A stretch of DNA of 64,000 bases from Dicaeum eximium (taxonomy: Eukaryota > Chordata > Aves > Passeriformes > Dicaeidae), in the NCBI GenBank assembly GCA_013396995.1, contig VWZP01001424.1, positions 966,726-1,030,725 of the forward strand, written 5' to 3'. Each line of letters begins with the position of its first letter. The stretch's first letter is position 1. The notes beneath the pieces are model-generated. The model was not told the DNA's origin. It saw nothing but the letters and a program-made list of their open reading frames with translations, and ran no database searches. Below are positions 26,404-38,796 of this stretch, piece by piece. Both the position numbers and the translations under genes were made by a program.

Positions 26404-27225
26404 AATGTGTTTGTGAGCAAGCTGATCTACATAAATGCACATGCAGTACTCTTAAGCATGAGAAAAAAAACATATCTAAGAAAAACATATGGTAAAAAAT
26501 ATGTAAAAACACAGATGTGCAAACACATCTATGTTAGTGGATACATACCATCTCTGCAGTCTCTGCATACACAATCACCCAAATAGAAAGAAGAAAAGAC
26601 ATGTCTGCAAACATCAAAAGAGGTTGTTTAGGCTGGTTATTTGGATATTTCAAGACCAGCATGTTACAATCAGGCATTCTGCTCCAAGAAGCAGGGCACA
26701 TTAATATCTATATTCTTCTCCTTCTTTTAGCTAGCAAGAAAAAGTTATACTTGGAAAACAATCTAAGTGTTTCTTTTAAACGAAGTTACTTAAGATATTG
26801 TTGTATAATGAAGACATTATCTGTTCTATTTTTCTAGCACTATCTCTACAATTTTTTATTCTTCAGTTACCTTTCTTTTTCTGTTCAGTTGGTCCCTTTG
26901 CCTCCAGACATCTAGTTTTAGGGTCATAAAATTTACCTTTACCATGCTCATGAATAGTGTTTTTAAGCTAATAATTATAGTTACAATAGTCATTGCTCTG
27001 CTTGTTGCCCAGTGTAATATGATGGGTCACTAATTATGAATAATTGTTTTGCCATTCATTCAGATATACAAGCTTTGGGTGAGTTACCCAGTTTCAGGGC
27101 AATTTTAACACTATTTTAATTCTTTGTATTTAATTTAACATTACTGAGCAAAACTGAAGGAACTTCTGGGACCAGCTTGGAAAAAATGTAGTAATTCAGC
27201 TCAAATAAATATTTATTGGCACATT

Positions 27226-27678
27226 TTATCTTAATGTTCTTAGGGTTCCCTCTCCTCCAAATTTTGCACAATTTATGGGAGTCAGACTAAACAGATGAGT
27301 TACAGATAGTTCTGGATTTTGAGGAATCAAAATGTAAGGCGATATAGAGACCAGCATTTTAAATATATTTTGAAAAGATGACTTTAAGTAAGGGTCCATC
27401 TTCCATAGGTTTGCAACCCCAATTATTTTCACTTTATGAGAAAGGAAGAGATTTCCAAAACAATCTAATTTATTTAAATACTGATTTGAAGAGAAAGGAG
27501 CAGGTGAAGAATATCTAATTTTAAGCACAAGTTTTAAAACTAAGATTAATAAATTTTCCAAATGCAGAAAACAGCTGTAGAGCTGGGAACACAAGAAGCA
27601 ATTTTGTCTCCTAATTATCTGGTTTAACCACCATAATTTTACAAATACCTGTGTATCAACTGACATATTTAGCAGCAT
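27226..27678 (-). other. Unrecognised 150-codon open frame, probably not a gene
   Basis: This is the longest uninterrupted ATG-started frame in the window. Its translation is rich in Leu, Ile, Asn, Phe and Lys as expected from AT-rich DNA. It has two Cys-Ser-rich stretches near residues 28-38 and no domain I recognise. I see no TATA box, start context, polyadenylation logic or splice sites supporting expression. A frame of this size is long but not impossible by chance in AT-rich sequence. Confidence 0.15.
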
Positions 27679-28612
27679 AAGTAGCCGGATAAGTGTTTAG
27701 ATGTAATGGCATTGACAACTAAATGAGTGCTGGGATATTTGGTACAGCATATCTTCTGTGGCTGCTGTTGAAAATTTGTTGAAATATGAGGAGCAACATA
27801 CCCTTTCATGAGTTTCATTTAGATTTGTCCTAAATATGTATTGAAAAACTTTAATTTTAAATTATATGGGAAGTATTTCTGAGGAGATGACTAGGATAGT
27901 GGAAAAAGGTCTTGTTTCACCTGATACAGACATTTTATTCTTGCTTCAGTCTTCTAAGAAGACATTGCTTTACCTCATAAGATTTTCCTTTTTTAGTACA
28001 CTGGCATCCACATGTAAGTGTTAATTCACTCTTGCAGTTAAGAACATGGACTATTATCGTCATGGACAAGATAATACAAATTCCACTGGTAACTCTAAAT
28101 ATTCTTTAAGGTATACAGTTTATGTAGTTTTCAAGTTCACAGTCATGTCTTCAAGAAATCCTAACTTCATAATATTTTCTTATTTTTCCAAATTAGTTTT
28201 AACGTTTTTACATGAAGCACATTTAGGAGGAATATTGAGGTCTCCTGGAATTTATTTTTTCCTTTATTTTACCTACATCCCAAATCTCACTTTGAATATC
28301 TTCAATTGCATGGCACTTGGAAGTGCTTTCATCCTGTCATGTGTGAAATAAACTTTTCTTTGTCCTTTACCTCTGGACTGAACTCAGTCAGCCATAAGCT
28401 TGGCAAAATGAAGAATGAAGTTCACCAACTTCTTTGTCTATTGATCACAGAATTATCACAATATATGGAAAAGAAACCCAAAAAAAACCCCCAAAAAACA
28501 CAACCCAATCAATAAAACTTCTTAGAACATTAATTCTACTAAGACTGTTCACCTTATTTTGCAAACTTCTGTCTTTGAAGATTATCTATAGCATATTGCA
28601 TGACATGTATTG

Positions 28613-29005
28613 TTAAAGGCCTTTTCTCTGAGTGTGGTTAACTTTAACCACTACTCCTTTTCTATGTGTCCAGTCTATCACTTTTTGTCTGACTGCTTGT
28701 TGATGATGATGAGCCATGAAACTATGGATCCAAACATATCTAGTGTTCTGTCTGTGCCTTAGAGAAACCAATTTCATCATCATTATTTTCCTTTTAGTAA
28801 AATACTTGAACTCAACATAATTATGTTCCTCTCTTGATTCTTCTTCATTATTTGTGTCCTCAAAATATTTTTGTTTACATAGCTCACTTGAGCTATTCCA
28901 CATGCAAATATTCCCATTTAAACCAACGATACACATATCATTAAATATATTTCCATCATTAGCAAGTACAAACTTTGGGTTTTTTTTCTCTAAAAACATA
29001 TGCAC
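28613..29005 (-). other. Unrecognised 130-codon open frame, probably not a gene
   Basis: The translation is hydrophilic, with an acidic cluster (NNEEESREEH, about residues 52-61) followed by a Lys/Arg/His-rich C-terminal half. It looks more protein-like than most frames here, but I recognise no family. It ends at a normal stop with no visible gene signals. A decayed retrocopy or chance are the likely explanations. Confidence 0.15.
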
Positions 29006-30408
29006 TGTATAACTTGTTATTTACATAATTCCTTGCTGGTTTGAGTTATTTTTGAGGGAGACATTTCCATCCTTCTTTTGAAGAAAACTGTCATTATAAA
29101 TACATCAACAGACTTGAAAGACGCCTCAGTAGTGATTTTCAGTTTTTCTTAACACATTTTTAAGAGAAAGGTCTTGATTTTCTTCTGGAGAACACATAGT
29201 CTCTGAGTAGTGCTCTTTTTTCAGAAAATCTTCACTGATTTTCCATACATTATGATGATGCTTTTAGAATTTATCCTTTCTTTTCCTTTTCTTTCCTGTC
29301 CTTGCCTTACATTTCCTTATTAGAAGGATGGAGTAGATGTTCATATTTTCAACAGTGTTTTTCAATCTCACTGTTTTTCCTTAAAACAGCACAGTTATAT
29401 TTACTCTTTGAGTGAAGAGGTCCATTATACACAACAGTATGTCCCTTGATTAAACTAGAACTGATACTCTTTCTATTGCAGTTTTTTGTATATTTAACCC
29501 ACTTTTTTATCTGTATTTTTATTTCCATTCTCTACTGACTCTTCTCATTCCATTCTTCTGCTTACTACTGGGCTGCTTCCAAGCAGGTTTGCTTTCTGAA
29601 GTTACATATAAGAACTGTCTTACTTTTCTTGTTTACTGAGTGGATTCCCAGGGAAACTGTAAGGAGAGGAAAGATGTCAGGACTTTTCACCTCTCTTCTG
29701 CTCTTCATTATCACTTACTCTGAGTGGAAAACCATTCCACACTTTCCAAACAGCATCAGTGATGGCCAGAGAGCTATATTCTTCAAATTCTTTCAGGTTT
29801 TAAATTAACCATTGTCATGGTGACTTGACAGGCTGGGAGAGCTTTTTGAGGGGAGGGAGAGGGAATTTTAAAAGAAGGAAGGTATTAAACCTGTGTTAAT
29901 ATATTTTTAAAAATTAAAAAGAAAAGCTATATCTCTGGAAGAATTAATTTTTCAATATTTCTTACAGTTACACAGTGATCTAACTGTATTTTACTTCTCT
30001 GATATAACTAAGAACAGATCAAATTTTAATTTTCTACCTATGCTGTATTCTTACCTGGAGTGGGATTTCCCTCACCCAGATTCAGAAGAGGTCTGAAGTT
30101 AGAGTCATTCTACTGTGAAAAAATAAGCACTTAAATTCGGAAGAAAAAGGTTACCTGATATTGGTTTCTGATCACTATAATGTAATTCAGCTTTAGGGTT
30201 TTCCTTCCTTTCTTTTCCATCTTTAGATGATGAAGTTTGACTTAAAGATGGGGGGAAATAATTAAAAATTTTCAAGCCTTTTTGATTAAATCCACAAGAT
30301 CTATGCTAACTGTCAATGGCTCAGCTGTACTATATGCCTCTATAAAACATATGTCTATGTCAAACATCTGGGTTGGGAAATAAGAGGGTTGAGAGTACTG
30401 AAATCTCA

Positions 30409-30858
30409 TCAAAGCATCACTTGAACTAGATCCAGAGTTGATGTTCCTGGTGTCTTAACAGAAGCCACAGAACTCATGCTGCTGCTTCTGCCTTGCACCA
30501 GTCCAAAGCTCTTGTCTGCTGCTTCTCTTGGTTGAGTCTGTCTGAGGTGCATGAAAACTGCTCTAGCCCAATGCAAAGAATGGGTGGCCATGGGATACCA
30601 AAACACCATCAGCTGCAAGGACCTCTTCTTTGTTTTGTGGTAGGCTGAGCTTGAACAGCACTTGGCTCCTGAAGCTTTATCTTCTGCCTGGACAACAAGG
30701 TTCTGCCTTCTCCAGGGAAAGACAGTGAGCCAAAAGGGAACAGTCTCTAAGCTCAAACTGCATGGAGGACACACATGGTTAACTAAGATAGAACATTTGA
30801 GCAGATCTACCAGGAGAAACTCCAGTAACTCCAGTTGCTGTAGACCTCCATTCTGCAT
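30409..30858 (-). other. Unrecognised 149-codon open frame in GC-richer patch
   Basis: This frame lies in a patch of clearly higher GC content than its neighbours. The translation begins with a Leu-rich segment (residues 5-26), contains a 'CCSSSAYHKTKKRSLQ' stretch near residue 68 and ends Ser/Thr-rich. No domain is recognisable. Higher GC lowers stop frequency, so an open frame here is less surprising. The patch may be an old repeat or a decayed exon or retrocopy. Confidence 0.2.
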
Positions 30859-33800
30859 TTAGAGCTGCTCACTGATGTCAAGACTGGAGCTTTTCTCATT
30901 ATGTTGACAGTCAAAACTTTGTGCATTTGAGAACTTGAAACATAAGTACATAAATATCCACTTTTGAATTTAGATATATATTTCAGCACCTATAAATGTG
31001 AATTACATAGGGCTTGGAGAACTATATTTTCTTTTGGCTCTGATTCATAATGGAATTGATTTAGAGGGGAAGAAAAGAATCATTCAGTTTCAGACAGTTC
31101 TACCACAGTAGAAATAAAATATAGATGACTGTACAAAACTTCCTTATTGAAATGGTTGAAAGAGCTTATTTTTCCTGGCAAAAATCCTGTTTTCAATTAC
31201 ATAAATGGAACCCAAATCAATTTTAATAAGTTGAAATTTAAAGACCTGATTCATCTCTGAAATAAATGATAGTTACATCACTAGCTCAAAACCTTGATTT
31301 TAGCAACCAAAGCAAGTGTTGAAAAGAAGCTTTACAAGGTACCTGTTCATTTAAAATTTTACTTTGCTGTGCTCTCTTACAGTGTCTGATCAGGGATTCT
31401 GCAACTTTATGGATTTTCTTTGTACAGAAGTACTTAGAGTATGTAAGATGTTACATAATTTTTACTTCTTTCGCAAGAAAAGTGTATATATTTTTTTCAC
31501 ATATTCATGAAGCACAGTGAGCCTGGCCTACACATTTAAACATGAAGATCTTAATTTTCCTTTTTTTTAACAAGTAGAACTATGCACTTTGAAAATAAAA
31601 TCTAAGTTTCCATTAATATTAATGTTTCCTTTGATATTTAACCAGAATCTCAGAGGTAATAAATTAAATTACTATTTTGTTAAAAAATTCTGTGCCTTTC
31701 TGGAACATTAAACTATGCATCCAAAACTATTGGAACTTGCTTTTAGAGAAAAGATTGATATATCTTGGTGGTTTATAAGTTTCTGTATGAGTGTGTGTAG
31801 AAAACTACAAGAATAGTATACTACTTTCACTCACTGTGACATACTTGTATCTAAGGGGTCTTAATTTCCTGAGAATGAAAGCCAGGCATATCAGCATAAA
31901 TGTCTTTGGATTCCTAGTAGTTATAAAAAAAAAAGAGCAGCTTGGGCAAGAAAATTCATACTAAGATTTTATGTTCACAAAGCACAGCTTAAAGTTCATG
32001 TTCCATGAGAAGGGCTTTGCCACAATGACAAACATGTGTGCACTCTTTGTGAACTTGGAAAGGAATTTAGAAGTAAAGCATCTTAAATAAGATATCTGAA
32101 CACACCACACCTTGCCAATCCATCAGATCAGTCATGTTTATCCATCTTCCAGTTCCTTCAACTGCTCCCTCATAGGTGAAAAATAGTAAGTTTACAGCAC
32201 CTGAAAGGGAACAAACTCTTCCACACAGCCTGCAAACAAATTAGTGAGTTAATTAATGACACAAAGTAGATTCTCTATGTAGTTGTTATTATTTATTTGA
32301 AGTCCAGGCCAGTTCCTGGCCCTGCTGAATAAAACTTCTCCTGGTGTAGTGGTACAAAAGGACCCCAGTCTTCCTATAAATAGGCAATGTAGAAATAATT
32401 CAATTGGAACTCCAGGGTTTTGAAATATTTCTAAGGCCACATATTTAGATATCTAGTATAGAATGTAGGATTTTAATTTCAAGCACTTTAAATTCATTTC
32501 TTATGTCAAAGTGACCTTCAAAACAATGGAGCACCACAGGTACTCTGTTTTGCATGAAATCTATAAAGGTAGAAATAATATATTAAAAGTACTGTAATTT
32601 AATGTAATTTCAGACTTCTAGTTCTCTCAACATGTTTGTCAATATCCCATTCCTTAATTAAACATTAAGATGCAAATAAGCATTTAAGAGTTGTCTGACA
32701 AGCTATTCAACCATCATTAATACATTTCTGTCTTTAATATTAATGTATTCCTGGAGTATCTTTTGCTTCTGAGTTTGTCCCCAAATGAAGCTGAGCTACT
32801 CCCATATATCTGCTTCTGGGATGTCTTAGAAAGCTGAGTAGAAGACTTTATTTTCTTGAGTATCTTTGTGATAGTTATCCTCTATCTACCATACCTCCAA
32901 AAGGAAGGCAACTTTTGCAAGTTTCCAAGTAGTCTTAGAATGTGTGCATTTTCTACATAAATACCACCAGTTTAATTGGAGATATATAACTACTTAGACT
33001 GTATCCCTTAACATTTGCAGATCATTATGATGTTATTCTGAAGATACAGGAGATAACCAAATTTTCCTGTGGTATATTTTGGCTTTAGTAATTTGTCTTT
33101 ATAAAAAAAAGGAGGGTGGGAAAGCAGATGATAAATGTCCACACCCACTTTTCTAGAATCAGCTTATTCTTGTATTCAGATTTTGAGGTCATAATATAAA
33201 ATTAAAGAACATAAAATAAACAGCATTTATGAAAAAGAATCTGCTTGTTCCTCTAAGTTTGAAATTAAAAGATCAAAACAATACCTCAAGTAAACACAGT
33301 ACATAAAAAATGCATTACAGCACTTGTTTATTCTGAACAGTTGAAATTCAACAAAGACACTCCAGGTACTGCTTTTGTTATATATTTCTAACTTCTAAAT
33401 TCTGTACAGTTAAACACAATTTCAATCACTGATTTACAAAAGCCATATTCACCTGCAGAAAAGGTTTACTTTTTCAATACAGAAATGCCTTACACTGATA
33501 AGGAGACAGCTTCTACATCTTGAATTTCAGCTATGATGTAGCTCATTACATTAACACAAAGAACTTGGGAAATATATTACTGAAGTGTATTCAGCCATGG
33601 CTACAGTTTTGATAGTGCCTACCCTGTAGAAGATCCATCATTCAAGAAAGGTCTAAAGGGACAAATTTTAATAAAATTAACTTCCTAAAATAGAGGCACA
33701 CTCTTCTGCATTCTAATATTGGATGCAGAAATGCAAAGGAACACCTAACCGAGCACTCTTGAGCAATCAGTATTTTTAGTCATGCCTTATAGATGTAACA

Positions 33801-34683
33801 AACAGGCTTAAGAAAATAATATTTAATGCTTTAGAGCTCATGGAGATGATACAGTGTAGCATTTAAAGCTGTTCACTTAATTTGAAAGGTTATGAGGCAA
33901 AATATATTGGGATATGCTTCAATGGAATAGAGTTAATTTGAAAATATTCATTGAAATTTAGGGTTGATTAAAACCCTAAACCGTAAGTAAATCATAAGTG
34001 TGCATAGAAGGGTAAGTAATTTAACCCTTTTTAACCATCCTAGGCTCATGTTAATACAGAATGCTACTTCATCAGAAACTTACTTTTCTGCAGAAATGAG
34101 AAACTATGACAATTATTGATTGACCTAGCATATTAATATATTTTTCCAATATCAAGAAAAATTTTTTTGGCTTAAAATGACACTTTTTATTTTTATTTTA
34201 TGACATTTTTTACACCTGCTTTTTATGACACTAAAAGACTAACCTTTCATTTGCAATGGTAAAATAATATTTAAAAATAAATGTATAAAGATCTCTTATT
34301 CAGCCTTGGAATGCAATGCTTTTTAGCATAGTGTGAGAAAAAAGATTTTGATTACATGTATTAATTGCCCCATTCAAATACTTCATGAACCATGGGTTAC
34401 AATATTGTGCCACAGAGAGCTTCCTTTGGTAGACTTGTCCTGAGTATACACAGCCAAACTATTTCACTTAATACGGGTTGTTTTTATACAGATTGAATTC
34501 TGTATTTCTTATACTGCAGAAAACATAGGATTATTTATATGGTCTCTTCTTTTGTGCAGCTGAAAAGATGCAATATTAGAGGCTGAGCAGAAATCCTTAT
34601 CACAGAGTCATTAAATGGAAGTCCAGGGGTTGCAGAACCTTTTCTGTTTATGTGTGATACTCTGGGGTCTCAAATACTGCTCT

Positions 34684-34703
34684 GGAGGAAGGAAGGAAGG
34701 AAG
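34684..34703. repeat. (GGAA)n simple repeat
   Basis: About five GGAA units lie before a G-rich end. GGAA runs can bind ETS factors, but this one is short. Confidence 0.8.
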
Positions 34704-36073
34704 GGGGAAGGCAACAAATTAAAAAAAGCTCTTGCAGTTAATCTTAAATCAGATCCTCAAGTCACTGAAGTCTATTATGATAGCTTAGACAAACGCAAGG
34801 TGTTGCTAAATGTTAGTACTGAAAGAGTGAATAAACGGCTTTTCTTGCTAATTAAAACGAAAGTTTTATCTTCTACCTTTTCTTCTCTTTCTCTATTTCA
34901 CATTCATGTTTATACATAAAGGCACACTCTATCTTTTGTGAAAAGCACAAAATATGTGTAATATATTAGCAACAGTTATGCTATTATTATAGAGTGGAGC
35001 TTGAAATAAATTTATTTAAATATTTGAGATAATTCTTTTATATGGTATGCAAAAGTGCTCTCATAAATCCTGTCAGCAGAAGCTAACACAGATGGCCAAT
35101 CTCTTCATCAGGTAATATATGCTTGTGCATTTTGCTGTGGCTCTGCATGCACATCTACAAAATCTGTCAAAATATCCAGTTTTGGAAATACATCACTGTA
35201 AACTTGTATTCCTATTTTCTTCACTTTTTTTCCTCCACACTTTTCCTAATCTAACTTTGGTTTCTTTTCTTGGGAAGAAATGTCATGTACTATATCACGA
35301 TCTGTGATTTCCAAATTAGCATGACTTGTCTCATCTAGGAGCTTTGTTACACACGTGCAGAAAATGTATCTTTTCACAATCTCTCACAAAACATGTTTAG
35401 CATGAATTCTCTCAGAAAAAAAAAAGTTTGTAACCCAATCAGAATAATTTTTAATTGATCAGATTAATTGCAAGGACCGTGTTTGACTCATGCGACTCTT
35501 TCATGCTAAATTTTAGACGTTTTTAAGACATCTCATGCATGTGTACTACTTTTGCAGGTTACTGTTACCAAAGATGAGTGGGATATAAGATAATGTTGGA
35601 TGATATAGGAAATGGTTAAATATCTATTGCAAAACAAAATAGGGGAAAAAAGAGTCATTAGACTGAAATTGTTAAACTGATATTTAGTATTGTTGCCATA
35701 CTTTTTAAGTAGTGTATGACATCATTAGAATGATGGAAACGGGTAATATAGAAAAACATCTGTGTTAAAAAAAAAAAAAATTAAAATTTTAATGGAAATG
35801 AGTAATGAAAAAAAGCAGGAAGACTGGATGACAAGCTTTTATGAGAATGATATTGAGGATGAAGGAAAAGACTCTAAAAATATCTTTGCTGACACAGCAT
35901 AGCTGTTTTAGAGAGAAGCTGCGGGCATTGAAAAGAAATCAGGTAATTTCTGGATAGTGCTAGAGAGCTGCAGGCTATTAGAGGAAGTAAATTGGAAATG
36001 TTTTTACAGCTATGCAAAGGTAGGAAGAAGGTTAGAATTTTAATATGAAAGGGTAATTGCTGGAATAGTTCCA

Positions 36074-36152
36074 CAAAAAAAAAAAAAAAGCCAAACAAAA
36101 CCCAAAACAAAACAACAACAAACTAACAACCCTCAAAAAACTAAAACAAAAA
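36074..36152. repeat. A-rich low-complexity (CAAAA-like) tract
   Basis: A run of about 15 A is followed by CAAAACC and AACAACAAAC-type units with almost no T for roughly 80 bases. It is simple-sequence DNA. Confidence 0.75.
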
Positions 36153-36449
36153 TTTGAAGTGATGAATTTACATGATTCTTGAACAGAAACCTAATGTTTC
36201 AGTATTAATTTTTTTTCTTTCCTCAAATTAGGGTTTTTCCTTGAGAAATACACAAAAAATTGAGCAACATCATCCAGACGACAAAACACGAGGGTATTGT
36301 GCATATACTGTACACTCCACTCACTTGATCATATATTCTATATACAACCAGAACTTTCAGCACTTTTACAGACTCATTACTTGCTCCCTGGTGCACATTG
36401 TCTGGATCTAACACAAAATGCTAATTACCATTTTTTATATCTTCTCTAT

Positions 36450-37470
36450 TTTTTGTTGTACTGAACTATGGAGCAGTCTGCATCTGTGCCATGGTCCAGA
36501 GAAGTGGTCTGCCTGGTGGGTGAGGAACTGGCTGACAGGCTGCTCCCAGAGGGTGGTAGTGAATAGCTGCTGCTCAAACTGGCAGCCTGTCACATGTGGG
36601 GTCCCTGTTTAATCTGGATGATTGGACCCCAATCTGGATGATGGGATCAAATGTACTCTGATGACATTTGCTGATGATACAAAACTGGGTGGGGAAGGGG
36701 ACACTTCAGGAGGGAGTGGCACCCTGCAGGAAGATCTGGATAGGCTGGAAGAGAGGACTAGCAAGAACCTTATCAAGTTTAACAAGGACATTATAAGGTC
36801 TTGTGTCTGGGAAGACATAATCCAGGAGTGTATCTCAGGCTGGCATCTACCTACCTGTGGAACTGTTCTATAGAAATGGACCTGGGGATCCTGGTCCACA
36901 GGAGCTCAATGTGAGAGGTGTGCTGCTGTGGCAAAGAAAGCCAGCAGGATTTTTGGGTGCGTCAACAAGGGCATCGCCAGTAGAGATTAAAAACCCACTT
37001 TATTATCCCCTTTCGTGCTTGTCAGGCCACACCTGGAAATAGGGTTCTGGGTTTTGATCCCTGCTAGGCAAATAAGATGTGGACAGGCTGGAGATAGTCT
37101 CAAGAAGGGCCAAAAAGATGATCCAAGAATTGGGATGCTGCCATGCAGGAAAGTCTGAGAACTGGGTTTGTTCAGCCTTGAGAAAAGAAAGCTTAGGGGA
37201 GACCTTATCACCTTCCAGTTTTTAAGTGTGGCTATGAAGAAGATGGAAAATCACTTTTTATAAGGAGTCACATGGAAATGATGAAGGGTAATGGGCACTA
37301 GTTGCTCCTTTGGAGATTCTGATTAGACACAGGAAGAAAGTTTTCCACAATGAGAACAATCAGCCATTGAAATAATCTCCTCAGGAAAGTGGGCAGCATT
37401 GAACACTTTTAAATTCCTCAAGGTAGGGCACTTTTAAAATCCAACTGGCCAGTGTGCTGGGCCTTAATGA
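36450..37470 (+). mobile_element. CR1 LINE fragment with RT catalytic motif
   Basis: This is a roughly 1-kb degenerate CR1 copy in plus orientation. The ORF2 reverse-transcriptase part is readable in pieces: 'WVRNWLTGCSQRVVVN' (about 36513-36560), then, after a small shift, 'TFADDTKLGG' with the catalytic FADD at 36667-36678, and 'LDRLEERTSKNLIKFNKD' to about 36790. Further on, frames shift repeatedly but the CR1 order continues through the 'FSLEKR'-like region (about 37170-37190) and a decayed C-terminus. No ATTCTATGA tail is found at the expected 3' end near 37470, so the tail is lost or too decayed to see. The copy is an inactive fossil. Confidence 0.9.
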
Positions 37471-38754
37471 AGATTTGATTTGCCATGCAGAGATGATTGG
37501 AAGTTTATTTACTTCAGACTTGTGAAGGGGCTTTTGCAGTGATGAGAAAGGGAGACTGGAAAACTGAAATGATGGATCACACAGCCAACCATTGATGTAC
37601 TCAGTAGTCTGAGTAATATCAGTATCTCTGACTCTCAGAATCATTCCTGGGTTTTTGAGAGGATTGCACTAGTACCACCTTTTTTTTCCTTTCCCTTCCT
37701 CCCTACATCTCTTCATTGTTTCCTTCTTCCCTGAAAAATAATAATCCACTGGAGCCTCAGCAAATGAGGGTTACTGAAATGATAAAATAAAAGGGAGCAA
37801 GGAAATGTACTCTGGCCAAAAAATGTCTGAAATATTTAATAAAAGCACATTTGCTTCCTGGGAAGTTTATTAATTTCTTGATTTATGGAATTTGTTTTCT
37901 TTTATTGCATGCATGCCTGTGTTAAATGTGCATGTTTGTGCATTCACTTTTAATGAGAATTTCATTAATGTGCATATTTAAAATGCACTTTTAATGTGCA
38001 TTTTCCTTTACCAAGAAAGGTCTAGATTATCTTTTTTTCCCTATTTCTGTCAGAGATTGAGTTTTTGTTTAGAAGCTATGTCTTCTGCATTCAAACAAAT
38101 AAATTTTCAGATTCACTCATTTACATTGGCAGCTTTTCTAATTTTAAAAGGTACAAAATAAAACGTTATAGTTATACTACACATATATACACATATACAC
38201 ATATTGTTTATATGTAATAATGAATAGAATGAGAGGAAGAATAAGACAATAACAAAAATAAGGACTTAGAACCTTTGAAAAACTAATACATACAACAGAA
38301 CACAAACCAATTAGGCCAGTGGATAAGAAATGATAAAACATATTGTTTGCATTAAGTAAATCAGGCATACACCTTATAATTCTCATCCCCAAACTGAGGA
38401 ATTACTTATTGAAAAAACTTATTGAAACCATTAAGCAAGTTTGCAGCTGCATATATAAATGAGATCTTAGGATGAAAAAGCAAAGGTACATAACACAAAT
38501 TAAATTATTTATTACTTCTATACAAGGGCTCGATTATGTTTAACACTTATTTAGAATAATATGCTTAGTTCTTTCCATTCATCTTTCCACAAGGATTTTA
38601 TTGCTCTGAAAAAAAAAAAAAGGATATAGTGATAAAAATAGTTCAGCAGTCCATACAGTAGTGAAAATTTCGGATTTAAGTGACCTAAATTGCAGCATGT
38701 AGAGTAATGAAGTTTTAATATAGTGAAATAGCAAACATCTCAGACTGAAGAAAT

Positions 38755-38757
<3 letters not shown>
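37471..38757. other. Unique DNA with a homeodomain/POU-like motif cluster
   Basis: No gene is recognised. The block at 37905-38005 concentrates ATGCATGC, ATGTGCAT and TTAATGA/TTCATTAA motifs, listed separately. A 13-A run lies at about 38608-38620. Confidence 0.45.
37926..38001. promoter_or_regulatory. Cluster of TGTGCAT motifs
   Basis: Four plus-strand copies of TGTGCAT (within 37926-37933, 37936-37943, 37966-37975 and 37992-38001) and one inverted ATGCAC (37983-37988) lie in 76 bases. Two of them are the identical 10-mer TAATGTGCAT. A TTAATGA...TTCATTAA inverted pair sits between. These resemble POU/homeodomain half-sites. Function is inferred only. Confidence 0.3.

Positions 38758-38794
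<37 letters not shown>
38758..38794. repeat. Uninterrupted run of 37 A
   Basis: A pure A run is flanked by the 10-bp direct repeat GAAGAAATAG at 38747-38756 and 38809-38818. It is longer than the other A runs here (13-17). Confidence 0.95.

Positions 38795-38796
<2 letters not shown>

Larger units (their letters stand above)
24170..36449. other. AT-rich unique DNA, no gene supported
   Basis: No recognisable exon, RNA gene or transposon was found. Three of the longest frames in the window lie here and are listed separately (27226-27678, 28613-29005 and 30409-30858, all minus strand). Simple repeats include TATG/TATA-type sequence at 26328-26403, a (GGAA)n at 34684-34703 and an A-rich stretch at 36074-36152. 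A frame around 34720-34850 reads rather protein-like after a CTCTTGCAG acceptor-like site, but it has no good donor. Confidence 0.45.

Noticed and set aside
36609..36899. 96-codon minus-strand frame
   Set aside because: It lies antisense to the CR1 reverse-transcriptase segment.
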